From the NCBI GenBank assembly GCA_900551515.1, contig URWH01000126.1:1-5850 (forward strand): a DNA stretch of 5,850 bases. Reading direction: 5' to 3'. The notes below the pieces were generated by a model. The model did not search any database. It was not told where the DNA came from and was given only the letters and a program-made list of their open reading frames with translations. Each line of letters begins with the position of its first letter. Position 1 is the first letter of the stretch. Positions 1 through 5,850 of the stretch are shown piece after piece. Source of the DNA: an uncultured Porphyromonadaceae bacterium (GTDB taxonomy: Bacteria > Bacteroidota > Bacteroidia > Bacteroidales > Muribaculaceae). The position numbers and the translations under genes are program-made.

Positions 1-74
1 CTTCTTCAACTCAAGAAATTCACTCGAAAATACGCCGCCCTGACGTTAACAAATTATGTGGAATAGGCTCTAAG
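1..74 (-). repeat. Left copy of a dispersed repeat, cut by the window edge
   Basis: Read on the minus strand from 74 to 1, this begins CTTAGAGCC and contains GTTAACG, CAGGG and GAGTGA in the same order and spacing as the right-edge repeat (5744 onward). Without gaps, 43 of 59 positions match by hand count (74-16 against 5744-5802). With a 3-base gap, a further 11 of 15 match up to the window edge. The element runs outward past base 1, so its full length is unknown. It contains no coding sequence that I can support. It could be the end of an insertion sequence, a MITE-like element or another intergenic repeat. It is more AT-rich and looks more decayed than the right copy. Confidence 0.7.
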
Positions 75-76
75 AA

Positions 77-110
77 TGTCGCCCTGCCCTTGTTGTATGA
101 CAGGGCGACA
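77..110 (-). terminator. Hairpin with perfect 10-bp stem, possible terminator
   Basis: TGTCGCCCTG at 77-86 pairs perfectly with CAGGGCGACA at 101-110 across a 14-base loop. It lies about 54 bases past the stop codon of the minus-strand exported-protein gene, where a transcription end is expected. The run of T after the stem is poor on the minus strand (TTCTTAG), so intrinsic termination is uncertain. The hairpin may instead stabilise the 3' end or belong to the neighbouring repeat, which starts two bases beyond it. The hexamer TCTAAG occurs on both sides, at 69-74 and 112-117. Confidence 0.5.
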
Positions 111-140
111 ATCTAAGTGAGTTCTTGAAATGTTGCTGAT

Positions 141-161
141 CCGCGGCCGGCGCGGAGCCGG
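141..161 (-). other. GC-rich alternative hairpins just after a stop codon
   Basis: CCGGC at 147-151 can pair with GCCGG at 157-161. Alternatively CCGCG at 141-145 can pair with CGCGG at 151-155. The two share bases and cannot both form. The structure starts within three bases of the end of the exported-protein gene. No T-run follows on the minus strand, so it is at best part of a 3'-end structure together with the stronger hairpin at 77-110. Confidence 0.3.
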
Positions 162-163
162 GG

Positions 164-787
164 TCATTCGCCGCAGTGTGCTGCACGGCGTATGGCGTCG
201 GCTATCTTCTCGTTGTTCTCGATCTGATCGGCATAGTGGTTGAGCCGGATTGCGGCTTCGTTGACGTCGATGATGAAGAATCCGCGAACCGAGAATGTGC
301 CGTCGCTGTTCTTGCGATAGATGGTGAAAGCGTTGTGCACTTCGCCTCTCACTTCGCCAGCGATGCGTGCTTCGACATCGGCGATGTAGGCTTCGAGCGG
401 GGTGTCGTTGGTCTGACCGGCGTGAACCGCTATATTGGCACTGAACTCAGCCTGCACTTCCTGAATGTAGTGGGTCTGGGCGTCCATGAGCAGGCGTTTG
501 TCGCCGAGCGAAAGTGAAGCGGCATTGTTGATGTCGTAGACCTGGCCGCGTTTATCGCCGCCGCATGATTTGTCGGTCTGGAGGAGGTAGTCGCACAAGG
601 CAGCTTCAAGCGATGAGGCGCCGTTGAAGATCCATTTTTCTTTTTTGAGTTCTTTGGCACGTTGCTTGGCGATTTTTTCTGCCATTTTTGTGTGTTCTTT
701 AGCAATTTTTGCTTCGTTGCTTTCTGCGAAAGCCGCTGTGCTGAAGCCTATGAAAGCTAAAAGCACCAGAGTGATGATTTTTTTCAT
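164..787 (-). CDS. Small secreted protein of unknown function (LPP20-like?)
   Basis: The product is a 207-residue exported protein with no function that I can assign. Residues 1-21 form a clear Sec signal peptide: MKK, a hydrophobic stretch, then Ala-Phe-Ala before Glu22. There is no lipobox cysteine, so it is probably soluble in the periplasm or released. Residues 22-50 are Lys/Glu/Ala-rich and likely helical (coiled-coil-like). A region around 51-120 (KWIFNG near 51-56, then an Ala-rich helix-like stretch) resembles, from memory only, Bacteroidales proteins with an LPP20-like fold. A second Ala/Glu-rich helix spans about 131-150, followed by a strand-like part near 153-175. Cysteines are at 65, 75 and 205. 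I chose the ATG at 785-787 because it gives the signal peptide. An in-frame TTG at 827-829 would add 14 residues but overlaps the likely promoter. It follows capA by 121 bases and appears to have its own promoter. Confidence 0.8.
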   Translation of the reverse strand: MKKIITLVLLAFIGFSTAAFAESNEAKIAKEHTKMAEKIAKQRAKELKKEKWIFNGASSLEAALCDYLLQTDKSCGGDKRGQVYDINNAASLSLGDKRLLMDAQTHYIQEVQAEFSANIAVHAGQTNDTPLEAYIADVEARIAGEVRGEVHNAFTIYRKNSDGTFSVRGFFIIDVNEAAIRLNHYADQIENNEKIADAIRRAAHCGE

Positions 788-826
788 GTGTTTTTGGTTA
801 AAATAAGTAAAGGATTGTGTGCACTG

Positions 827-856
827 CAAATTTACTCACACTTTATGTAAAACCAA
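827..856 (-). promoter_or_regulatory. Bacteroides-type promoter for the exported protein
   Basis: On the minus strand TAAATTTG (834-827) matches the Bacteroidota -7 consensus TAnnTTTG exactly. A TTG (856-854) lies 19 bases upstream and serves as a partial -33 element (consensus TTTG). The arrangement has the same spacing as the promoter before panC. Transcription would begin around 820-823, giving a leader of roughly 35 bases before the ATG at 787. The match is to a known consensus; activity is inferred. Confidence 0.6.
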
Positions 857-865
857 TCGTATTTC

Positions 866-912
866 GGTTAAATTTGGTTAAATAAGGCTTAACGGAACTT
901 AACGGGATTTAA
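866..912. repeat. Five TTAA cores phased at about 10 bp
   Basis: TTAA occurs at 868, 878, 889, 899 and 909, with spacings of 10, 11, 10 and 10. The units are near-direct repeats in pairs: GGTTAAAT at 866 and 876, then CTTAACGG at 888 and 898. The last core overlaps the TAA stop of capA (909-911). The array lies just upstream of the -33 element of the exported-protein promoter, about 45-90 bases before the predicted start site. That is where an activator site, an UP-like element or intrinsically bent DNA would act. Function is inferred only from position and phasing. Confidence 0.5.
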
Positions 913-2066
913 AAGGTGCAGCGCCCGAAAATGTCAATGAAGATGCGGGAGTGATTGGAGCGCATGCGGTAGCCGTCGACCGACAGGCGGTCGTGAGGTA
1001 CGCCGCGGTTGTGCTTGTCGAAAATGGCGCGTGCGTTTTTCAGAAAGGCTTTGCGGGCTCTTTCCATTGCCGCCGGAGCGGGTTGTTCGGCCGGGATCAG
1101 GCGATAGTTGTTGACCTCTTTGTCGGGCGGAAGCACAAACACCATGCGGTAGGAGGCGCTGTCGACGCAGGCTTTGCCCTGCCGGTCGCGGGCGAGCCGC
1201 ACGCGCAGCATGGCGCCGCCGCGGGTGTCGGTGGTGCGCATGGCCGAGATGAAGTTGCCGAGCGAATAGCAGGTGAGTATCTTTTTCTTGTGGGCGTCGC
1301 TGTAGGTGAGGCTCATAGGCTGGATCACGTGGGGATGGCCGCCGATGATGAGGTCGACGCCCTGCTGCCGGAGGAATTCGGCGAGCGTTTTTTCGGATTT
1401 CGGCGGAAGCAGGAGATATTCTTCGCCCCAGTGCATGCATGCGGCGATGATCTCGGCGCCTTTGGCGCGGGCGGCGGCAATGTCGCGGGCTATTTGGTCG
1501 CGGTTGATGAGGTCGACAACCACATTGCCCTGCACCGGAATACCGTTGGTGCCGTAGGTGTAGTTGAGGAAGGCCACTTTAAAGCCGCCGATGTCGGCTA
1601 TGAATGGCATCACCGAGTCGCGGTAGGCTTTGTCGGGATAAGCGCCGATGTGGGCTATGCCGTTGTTGTCAAGGGTGCTGACGGTGCGCCGGAGCCCTTT
1701 GTCGCGGCGGTCGAGGATGTGGTTGTTGGCGTTGAGGAAGAGATCGAATCCTGCTTCTTTGAGGGGCGTGATGTAGGAGTCGGGCGCGCAGAACATCGGG
1801 TAGCCTGAGTAGGGGGCTCCGCCTAGTGGCAGCTCGAGGTTGACCACGGCATAGTCGGCCGATTCGATGTAGGGGCGCAGAGCCTGATAATAGGGCGAGA
1901 AGTCGTAAGTGCCGTCGCTGCGGCGGGCGGCGTTGAGCTGCCGCTTGTGCATCATGGCGTCGCCGGCAAACACAATCTCTACGGCGGGACGCGACTGTGC
2001 TGCGGCGGTTGCGGCCAGCAGCCACATAATGAGCAGTGACAGAGATCTGAGCCGGCGGCTAAGCAT
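909..2066 (-). CDS. CapA-family secreted metallophosphatase-like protein
   Basis: This is a 385-residue protein of the CapA / poly-gamma-glutamate-synthesis family (PGA_cap domain, calcineurin-like metallophosphatase fold). Residues 1-23 look like a signal peptide: MLSRRLR, a hydrophobic core, then Ala-Ala-Ala before Gln24, so export is expected. Family motifs appear in order: GDAMMH (35-40), NLELP (76-80), NANNHILDR (112-120), MHWGEEY (211-217), GGHPHVIQP (242-250) and YSLGNF (267-272). The Asp, Asn and His residues expected to bind metal are present. The last 80 or so residues lie outside the core motifs. True CapA works with CapB and CapC in making poly-gamma-glutamate. Neither partner is here, so the substrate is unknown and a polyglutamate role should not be assumed. 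It begins 18 bases after folD and is probably co-transcribed with it. The gap carries AAGGAT twice in tandem, giving an unusually good ribosome-binding site for this phylum. Confidence 0.9.
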   Translation of the reverse strand: MLSRRLRSLSLLIMWLLAATAAAQSRPAVEIVFAGDAMMHKRQLNAARRSDGTYDFSPYYQALRPYIESADYAVVNLELPLGGAPYSGYPMFCAPDSYITPLKEAGFDLFLNANNHILDRRDKGLRRTVSTLDNNGIAHIGAYPDKAYRDSVMPFIADIGGFKVAFLNYTYGTNGIPVQGNVVVDLINRDQIARDIAAARAKGAEIIAACMHWGEEYLLLPPKSEKTLAEFLRQQGVDLIIGGHPHVIQPMSLTYSDAHKKKILTCYSLGNFISAMRTTDTRGGAMLRVRLARDRQGKACVDSASYRMVFVLPPDKEVNNYRLIPAEQPAPAAMERARKAFLKNARAIFDKHNRGVPHDRLSVDGYRMRSNHSRIFIDIFGRCTF

Positions 2067-2084
2067 GGATCCTTATCCTTATGG
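2067..2084 (-). promoter_or_regulatory. Tandem AAGGAT ribosome-binding site before capA-like gene
   Basis: The 18-base gap between the folD stop and the CapA-family ATG reads CCATAAGGATAAGGATCC on the minus strand. It contains AAGGAT twice, with the upstream copy at a workable Shine-Dalgarno distance (about 9-10 bases from the ATG). Most other starts in this window lack so clear a site. It supports the ATG at 2064-2066. Confidence 0.5.
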
Positions 2085-2972
2085 TCAGGCTTTGGGATAG
2101 ATGTCGCCCTGTGCTGCGAGAAGGGTGTTTCGCATCAGCGACACTATGGTCATGGGGCCGACGCCGCCGGGCACGGGCGTGATATAGGAGCAGAGCGGAG
2201 CCACGTTGTCGAAGTCGACGTCGCCGCGCAGGCGGAAGCCGCTTTTGCGTGTGGCGTCGGGGACGCGTGTGGTGCCGACGTCGATGATCACGGCACCGGG
2301 TTTGACCATGTCGGCGGTGACGAAGCCGGGGCTGCCGAGGGCGGCGATGATGATGTCGGCTTCACGGCATATTTCCTTAAGCCCTACGGTGTGGCTGTGG
2401 CACACGGTGACGGTGGCGTCGCCGGGCTGATGTTTCTGCATCATGAGCATGGCCACGGGCTTGCCTACGATGTTGCTGCGGCCGAGCACCACGCAGCGGG
2501 CGCCGCGGGTGGCGATGCCGTAGCGGTCGAGAAGCTCGAGGATGCCGGCGGGGGTGGCGGAGAGGAATGTGGGCAGGCCGATCGACATGCGCCCTACGTT
2601 GATGGGGTGGAATCCGTCGACATCCTTGCGGTAGTCGATGGCTTCGATGATCCGCTGTTCGTTGATGTGGGCGGGGAGGGGAAGCTGAACGATGAATCCG
2701 TCGACGTCGCTGTCGGCGTTGAGCGTTTCGATGGCTTTGAGCAGATCGGCTTCGGTGACTTCGTCCTCGAAACGGATGAGGGTGGAGCGGAATCCGCACT
2801 GCTCGCATGCTTTCACTTTGTGAGCCACATAGGTTTCGCTGCCGCCGTCGTGGCCTACGAGGATAGCGGCCAGATGGGGACGTTTTTCGCCGCGCTGAAT
2901 CATGGATTCAACGGTTTTTGCAATCTCAGCCTTGATATCGTCGGCTATTTTCTTTCCGTCAATGAGTGTCAT
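2085..2972 (-). CDS. folD: Bifunctional methylene-THF dehydrogenase/cyclohydrolase
   Basis: FolD interconverts 5,10-methylene-THF, 5,10-methenyl-THF and 10-formyl-THF in the cytoplasm with NADP, supplying one-carbon units for purines, thymidylate and other products. The 295-residue product is full length for the family (about 280-300). The substrate and catalytic part shows the Tyr-x-x-x-Lys signature at Y48-K52, VQLPLP at 95-100 and KDVDGFHP at 116-123. K52, Q96 and D119 match the known catalytic Lys, Gln and Asp. The nucleotide-binding part shows GRSNIVGKP at 164-172 and the signature [11 protein letters not shown] at 265-275. The start at 2970-2972 gives the usual N-terminus ([10 protein letters not shown]). 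It lies 50 bases after ffh and 18 before the CapA-family gene. The 50-base gap shows no promoter consensus and only a weak ribosome site, so it is likely read from the upstream transcript. Confidence 0.97.
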   Translation of the reverse strand: MTLIDGKKIADDIKAEIAKTVESMIQRGEKRPHLAAILVGHDGGSETYVAHKVKACEQCGFRSTLIRFEDEVTEADLLKAIETLNADSDVDGFIVQLPLPAHINEQRIIEAIDYRKDVDGFHPINVGRMSIGLPTFLSATPAGILELLDRYGIATRGARCVVLGRSNIVGKPVAMLMMQKHQPGDATVTVCHSHTVGLKEICREADIIIAALGSPGFVTADMVKPGAVIIDVGTTRVPDATRKSGFRLRGDVDFDNVAPLCSYITPVPGGVGPMTIVSLMRNTLLAAQGDIYPKA

Positions 2973-3022
2973 GCCTGTCGTGATGTTATCGGAGGTGATG
3001 TATTAGTCTGTCGGGTGTGGGA

Positions 3023-4360
3023 TCAGTGGGGACGCTGCTGACGCATCTGGCGCATCATCTTCATGGGGTTTTTCATGGATGTGGCCATTTTCATCACTTT
3101 GCGCATCTGGTCAAACTGTTTGATCATACGGTTGACTTCGACAATCGTAGTGCCCGAGCCGCGGGCTATGCGCTGACGGCGCGAGGTGTTGAGCAGCTGC
3201 GGGTTGGAGCGTTCGGCGGCGGTCATCGAGAGGATGATGGCTTCGATGCCTTTGAATGCGTTGTCGTCGATGTCGACATCCTTGATGGCTTTGCCCACGC
3301 CGGGAATCATAGCGGCAAGATCCTTGAGGTTGCCCATCTTCTTGATCTGGTTGATCTGCGAAAGATAGTCGTTGAAGTCAAACTGGTTTTTGGCGATTTT
3401 GCGCTGGAGCTTGCGGGCTTCCTCCTCGTCGTAGGCGTTCTGGGCTTTCTCGACGAGAGAAACGATATCGCCCATGCCGAGGATGCGGTCGGCCATACGT
3501 GCGGGATGGAAGAGGTCGAGGGCCTCCATCTTTTCGCCTGTGCCGACGAATTTGATGGGCTTGGTGACGACGGTGCGTATCGAAAGGGCGGCGCCGCCGC
3601 GGGTGTCGCCGTCGAGCTTGGTGAGGACTACGCCGTCGAAGTCGAGGCGGTCGTTGAATTCCTTGGCTGTGTTGACGGCGTCCTGACCGGTCATGGAGTC
3701 GACTACGAAGAGCGTCTCCTGCGGTTTGATGGCCTTTTTGATTGCGGCTATCTCCTGCATCATGGCTTCGTCAACGGCCAGACGGCCGGCTGTATCGACG
3801 ATCACCAGATCGAGATGGTTCTGCTTGGCGTAGCGGATGGCGTTTTCGGCAATCTCGACAGGATTTTTGTTGCCTTCCTCGGTGTAGACGGGGACTTCAA
3901 TCTGCTGGCCGAGCACCTTGAGCTGTTCGATGGCGGCGGGACGGTACACGTCGCAGGCCACGAGCAGCGGGCGTTTGGCTTTTTCGCTTTTGAATTTCTT
4001 TGCGAGCTTGCCCGAGAAGGTGGTCTTGCCGGAGCCCTGAAGGCCCGACATGAGGATGATGGCGGGATTTCCCGAGAGGTTGACCTGCGCTGTTTCGCCG
4101 CCCATGAGTGCGGCGAGTTCGTCGTGGACAATCTTCACCATCATTTCGCCGGGCTTTACGGCTGTGAGCACATTCTGTCCGAGAGCTTTCTGCTTTACGG
4201 TGTCGGTGAAGGTCTTTGCAACTTTATAGTTGACGTCGGCGTCGAGCAGTGCGCGTCGCACGTCTTTGAGCGTTTCGGCAACGTTGATTTCGGTGATTTT
4301 GCCCTGGCCCTTGAGCAGTTTCAGGCTTCGTTCGAGGCGTTCGCTAAGATTTTCAAACAT
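3023..4360 (-). CDS. ffh: Signal recognition particle protein Ffh (SRP54 GTPase)
   Basis: Ffh binds 4.5S RNA to form the bacterial signal recognition particle. The particle captures signal sequences of nascent membrane proteins and delivers ribosomes to the receptor FtsY. The 445-residue length is normal. Domains in order: the helical N domain (about 1-95, opening MFENLSERLE); the GTPase G domain with P-loop GLQGSGKTT (106-114), DVYRPAA (137-143), DTAGR (189-193), TKLDGD (247-252) and GTGEK (273-277); then the Met-rich M domain from about 320. The M domain carries the RNA-binding motif with SRRQRIARGSG at 393-403 and a Met-dense tail (MIKQFDQM, MKMM). The start at 4358-4360 has AGGA nine bases upstream, inside the palindrome GGATATCC (4365-4372). 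It lies 77 bases after panD. I found no TAnnTTTG promoter in that gap, so co-transcription with panCD is plausible but not proven. The 4.5S RNA gene is not in this window. Confidence 0.98.
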   Translation of the reverse strand: MFENLSERLERSLKLLKGQGKITEINVAETLKDVRRALLDADVNYKVAKTFTDTVKQKALGQNVLTAVKPGEMMVKIVHDELAALMGGETAQVNLSGNPAIILMSGLQGSGKTTFSGKLAKKFKSEKAKRPLLVACDVYRPAAIEQLKVLGQQIEVPVYTEEGNKNPVEIAENAIRYAKQNHLDLVIVDTAGRLAVDEAMMQEIAAIKKAIKPQETLFVVDSMTGQDAVNTAKEFNDRLDFDGVVLTKLDGDTRGGAALSIRTVVTKPIKFVGTGEKMEALDLFHPARMADRILGMGDIVSLVEKAQNAYDEEEARKLQRKIAKNQFDFNDYLSQINQIKKMGNLKDLAAMIPGVGKAIKDVDIDDNAFKGIEAIILSMTAAERSNPQLLNTSRRQRIARGSGTTIVEVNRMIKQFDQMRKVMKMATSMKNPMKMMRQMRQQRPH

Positions 4361-4437
4361 GGTTGGATATCCTGTGGGGTGTGTTAATTATCTGTTGTAG
4401 TGAGATCTGTTGATGAGCCGGACGGTGTGGAGAGGTT

Positions 4438-4800
4438 TTATTTGCCGGCCGGAAGCAGGTTGGTGGCGGTGTCGGGAAACACCACTTTCGGGCGGAAAGT
4501 GCGGGCTTCCTCGATGTCCATGGTGGCGTAGCTCATGATTATCACGATGTCGCCGCGGTGCACTTTGCGGGCTGCGGCGCCGTTGAGGCATATCACGCCG
4601 GAGCCGGGCTCGCCGGGGATGGTGTAGGTGTCGAAGCGCTCGCCGTTGTTGTTGTCGACGATGTAGACACGCTCGCCGGGAAGGATACCGGCAGCTTCGA
4701 GCAGCAGGCTGTCGATGGTTATGCTTCCGATATAGTCGAGGTTGGCTTCGGTGACGGTGACCCGGTGGATCTTCGACTTTAGCATCTGCACTTGTATCAT
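4438..4800 (-). CDS. panD: Aspartate 1-decarboxylase, pyruvoyl-dependent
   Basis: PanD decarboxylates L-aspartate to beta-alanine, the precursor that PanC joins to pantoate. It is made as a 120-residue proenzyme. By family knowledge it self-cleaves between Gly and Ser, and the Ser becomes the pyruvoyl cofactor. The site is visible as Y23-I24-G25-S26, so the mature chains would be residues 1-25 and 26-120. Other conserved parts are [14 protein letters not shown] (10-23), AAGILPGE (36-43), the NGERFDTY stretch, [16 protein letters not shown] and the C-terminal EEARTFRP. The ATG (4798-4800) overlaps the panC stop (TGA, 4797-4799) in an ATGA arrangement, suggesting translational coupling. An internal ATG at codon 6 is possible but less likely. 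There is no sign of truncation, and the length fits the family (about 115-130). Confidence 0.97.
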   Translation of the reverse strand: MIQVQMLKSKIHRVTVTEANLDYIGSITIDSLLLEAAGILPGERVYIVDNNNGERFDTYTIPGEPGSGVICLNGAAARKVHRGDIVIIMSYATMDIEEARTFRPKVVFPDTATNLLPAGK

Positions 4801-5642
4801 GGGCGATAGGTTATGTTGTCGATCAATCTGACATCGCCGCAGTAGACGGTGACACAGCCCACTGCCGTCTTGGCCTGATCCCAGTCGGTGATGGGCTGCA
4901 TGGTGTCGGCGTTGACAATCTCGTAGTATTCGGTGCGCATCTGCGGGAGGGCGTCGATGGTTTCGGTGACGAAGCGTTTCACTTCCTCGACGGTGCGCGA
5001 CGGTTTGAGTTCCAGACTCTCAACGAGTGTGCGGTGGATGGCCGGGGCTATGGCGCGCTGCTCGGGCGTGAGGCGCACGTTGCGGCTCGACATGGCCAGT
5101 CCGTCGTCGTGACGCATTATCGGGCAGGCCACGATTTCGAGGTCGAAGCCTTCGAGCTCAACCATGCGGCGGATCACGGCTATCTGCTGATAGTCCTTCT
5201 CGCCAAAATAGGCGCGGGTGGGCTGCACCATGGCGAAGAGCTTGCTGACGATCTGGGCCACGCCGTTGAAATGGCCGGGGCGCATGGCGCCTTCCATCAC
5301 TTCGGCCACGGGGCCGAGATCAAACACGCGGGTGTCGGGCTCGGGATAGATTTCGTAGACCGACGGGATGAAGGCGTAGTCTACGCCGGCTTCTTCGAGC
5401 AGGCGGCAGTCGGCTTCTTCGGTGCGCGGATATGTGCGAAGATCGTCGGGGTTGTTGAATTGTGTGGGGTTGACAAATACGCTTGTCACCACTATGTCGT
5501 TGTCCTTGCGGGCACGTTTCACAAGCGACAGGTGCCCCTGATGGAGCGCGCCCATCGTGGGCACGAGGCCTATCGAATGTCGCAGGCTGCGGTGATGCTC
5601 CATGGCTTCACGCAACTCATTGACTGTGCGTAACACTTTCAT
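4797..5642 (-). CDS. panC: Pantothenate synthetase (pantoate-beta-alanine ligase)
   Basis: PanC joins D-pantoate and beta-alanine using ATP, through a pantoyl-adenylate intermediate, in the last step of pantothenate (vitamin B5) synthesis for coenzyme A. The 281-residue product is standard length. It shows [11 protein letters not shown] (27-37) with the HxGH nucleotide-binding signature at H34-H37, then NPTQF (58-62), RPGHFNGV (121-128), GEKDYQQ (147-153) and the KMSKS-like MSSRN (184-188). I chose the ATG at 5640-5642, which gives the usual N-terminus [11 protein letters not shown] longer in-frame reading to 5732 would run through the promoter and leader and is rejected. The stop overlaps the panD start. 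PanB and the ketopantoate reductase are not in this window, so the rest of the pathway must be encoded elsewhere or pantoate obtained otherwise. Confidence 0.98.
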   Translation of the reverse strand: MKVLRTVNELREAMEHHRSLRHSIGLVPTMGALHQGHLSLVKRARKDNDIVVTSVFVNPTQFNNPDDLRTYPRTEEADCRLLEEAGVDYAFIPSVYEIYPEPDTRVFDLGPVAEVMEGAMRPGHFNGVAQIVSKLFAMVQPTRAYFGEKDYQQIAVIRRMVELEGFDLEIVACPIMRHDDGLAMSSRNVRLTPEQRAIAPAIHRTLVESLELKPSRTVEEVKRFVTETIDALPQMRTEYYEIVNADTMQPITDWDQAKTAVGCVTVYCGDVRLIDNITYRP

Positions 5643-5676
5643 TTCTCTGCAGATATGATGTCGTTTTATTGCTGAG

Positions 5677-5693
5677 ATCCCCAATAGGGGGAT
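5677..5693 (-). other. Small hairpin in the panC leader
   Basis: ATCCCC at 5677-5682 pairs with GGGGAT at 5688-5693 around a 5-base loop. It lies between the predicted panC transcription start (about 5696-5699) and the ATG at 5642, so it would sit almost at the 5' end of the messenger. A 5'-terminal stem can protect a transcript from decay. I see no match to a riboswitch class I know, and the structure is too small to be a typical ligand-binding leader. On the plus strand it would be followed by TTTT, but no plus-strand gene precedes it. Confidence 0.4.
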
Positions 5694-5702
5694 TTTCAGG
5701 CA

Positions 5703-5733
5703 CAAAATTACACAATTATTATATACTGACAAA
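5703..5733 (-). promoter_or_regulatory. Bacteroides-type promoter for panC-panD
   Basis: On the minus strand TTTG (5733-5730) and TAATTTTG (5710-5703) are separated by 19 bases, a full match to the Bacteroidota consensus TTTG / TAnnTTTG. Transcription would begin around 5696-5699, leaving a leader of about 55 bases. The -33 element lies only 10 bases from the right-edge repeat. This is the best candidate promoter for the run panC-panD-ffh-folD-capA, since I found no such match in the short gaps inside it. Confidence 0.7.
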
Positions 5734-5743
5734 ATCCATGAAA

Positions 5744-5850
5744 CTTAGAGCCGGTTCGACAATAAATGTTAACGGCAGGGTCGCATAGTGCGGAGTGATT
5801 TTTGGCCTGAGAGGAAGGAGTGTACTGGATGTACACGACTGACGAACAGG
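5744..5850 (+). repeat. Right copy of a dispersed repeat, cut by the window edge
   Basis: Read on the plus strand from CTTAGAGCC at 5744, this matches the left-edge element in inverted orientation (43 of 59 ungapped positions by hand count, with homology continuing after a 3-base gap). It is more GC-rich than its surroundings. Near its right end TGTAC (5821-5825) and GTACA (5831-5835) form a small inverted repeat around TGGAT, and CCTG (5806-5809) mirrors CAGG (5847-5850). The window may therefore end just past the centre of an imperfect palindrome. No coding sequence is supported. An insertion-sequence end or MITE-like element is likely; the family is not identified. Confidence 0.7.

Noticed and set aside
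788..829. TTG start extending the exported protein by 14 residues
   Set aside because: It overlaps the TAAATTTG promoter element and would bury the signal peptide. The ATG at 785-787 gives a canonical signal sequence.
951..1808. Plus-strand open frame of 285 codons opposite the CapA-family gene
   Set aside because: It is a shadow of a gene with clear family motifs. Its own translation is low-complexity Val/Gly/Ala with no ribosome site or promoter.
2991..3005. Strong-looking plus-strand GGAGGTG followed by ATG
   Set aside because: The frame is ATG TAT TAG, only two codons long, and lies opposite the ffh-folD gap. It is chance.
3017..4387. Long plus-strand open frame of 456 codons opposite ffh
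   Set aside because: It is antisense to a full-length Ffh with all GTPase and M-domain motifs. Its translation is rich in Gly, Val, His and Asp with no recognisable domain, as expected from GC-biased codons read backwards.
5643..5702. Possible Pan RNA motif or riboswitch before panC
   Set aside because: The leader is about 55 bases with one short 6-bp hairpin. I do not see the paired stems with bulged adenines known for the Pan motif, nor room for another known riboswitch.
5643..5732. N-terminal extension of PanC by 30 residues
   Set aside because: It would start upstream of the -7 element, spans the leader hairpin, and is not part of the PanC family N-terminus, which begins normally at [10 protein letters not shown].
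1..5850. Composite transposon carrying the six genes
   Set aside because: Outward-facing repeats flank the block, but the cargo is core metabolism and secretion, no transposase is present, and base composition of panC to capA is uniform. A dispersed intergenic repeat explains it better.

Overview
This window looks like core chromosome of a Bacteroidota species, most likely a fairly GC-rich member of the Bacteroidales (Muribaculaceae-like; this family-level placement is an inference). The evidence is two matches to the Bacteroides-type promoter (TTTG/TTG, 19 bases, TAnnTTTG), weak or absent Shine-Dalgarno sites at several starts, GC-rich coding regions with AT-rich gaps, and protein sequences typical of the group. 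All six supported genes lie on the minus strand, so transcription runs from the right edge to the left edge.

Layout in the order of transcription. A dispersed-repeat copy sits at the right edge (5744 onward). Next come a promoter (5703-5733) and a leader with a small hairpin, then panC (pantothenate synthetase). panC overlaps panD (aspartate 1-decarboxylase) by 4 bases. After a 77-base gap comes ffh (SRP54 GTPase), then after 50 bases folD (methylene-THF dehydrogenase/cyclohydrolase), and after 18 bases a CapA-family secreted metallophosphatase-like protein. A 121-base AT-rich gap follows. It holds an array of five TTAA cores spaced about one helical turn apart and a second promoter. That promoter drives a small exported protein of unknown function. 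Beyond its stop are a GC-rich hairpin, a 10-bp-stem hairpin and, at the left edge, a diverged inverted copy of the same repeat.

How the genes fit together. PanD makes beta-alanine and PanC joins it to pantoate, giving pantothenate for coenzyme A. FolD supplies the one-carbon folate pool, and 5,10-methylene-THF is the donor used by PanB, whose gene is not in this window. Ffh targets nascent membrane proteins. The short spacings make a panC-panD-ffh-folD-capA transcription unit plausible, while the last gene appears separately controlled.

The genes themselves are ordinary. The non-routine features are the outward-facing repeat copies that bracket the block, the helically phased TTAA array, and the uncharacterised secreted protein. 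I see no defence system, CRISPR array, tRNA or rRNA, and no transposase gene inside the window.
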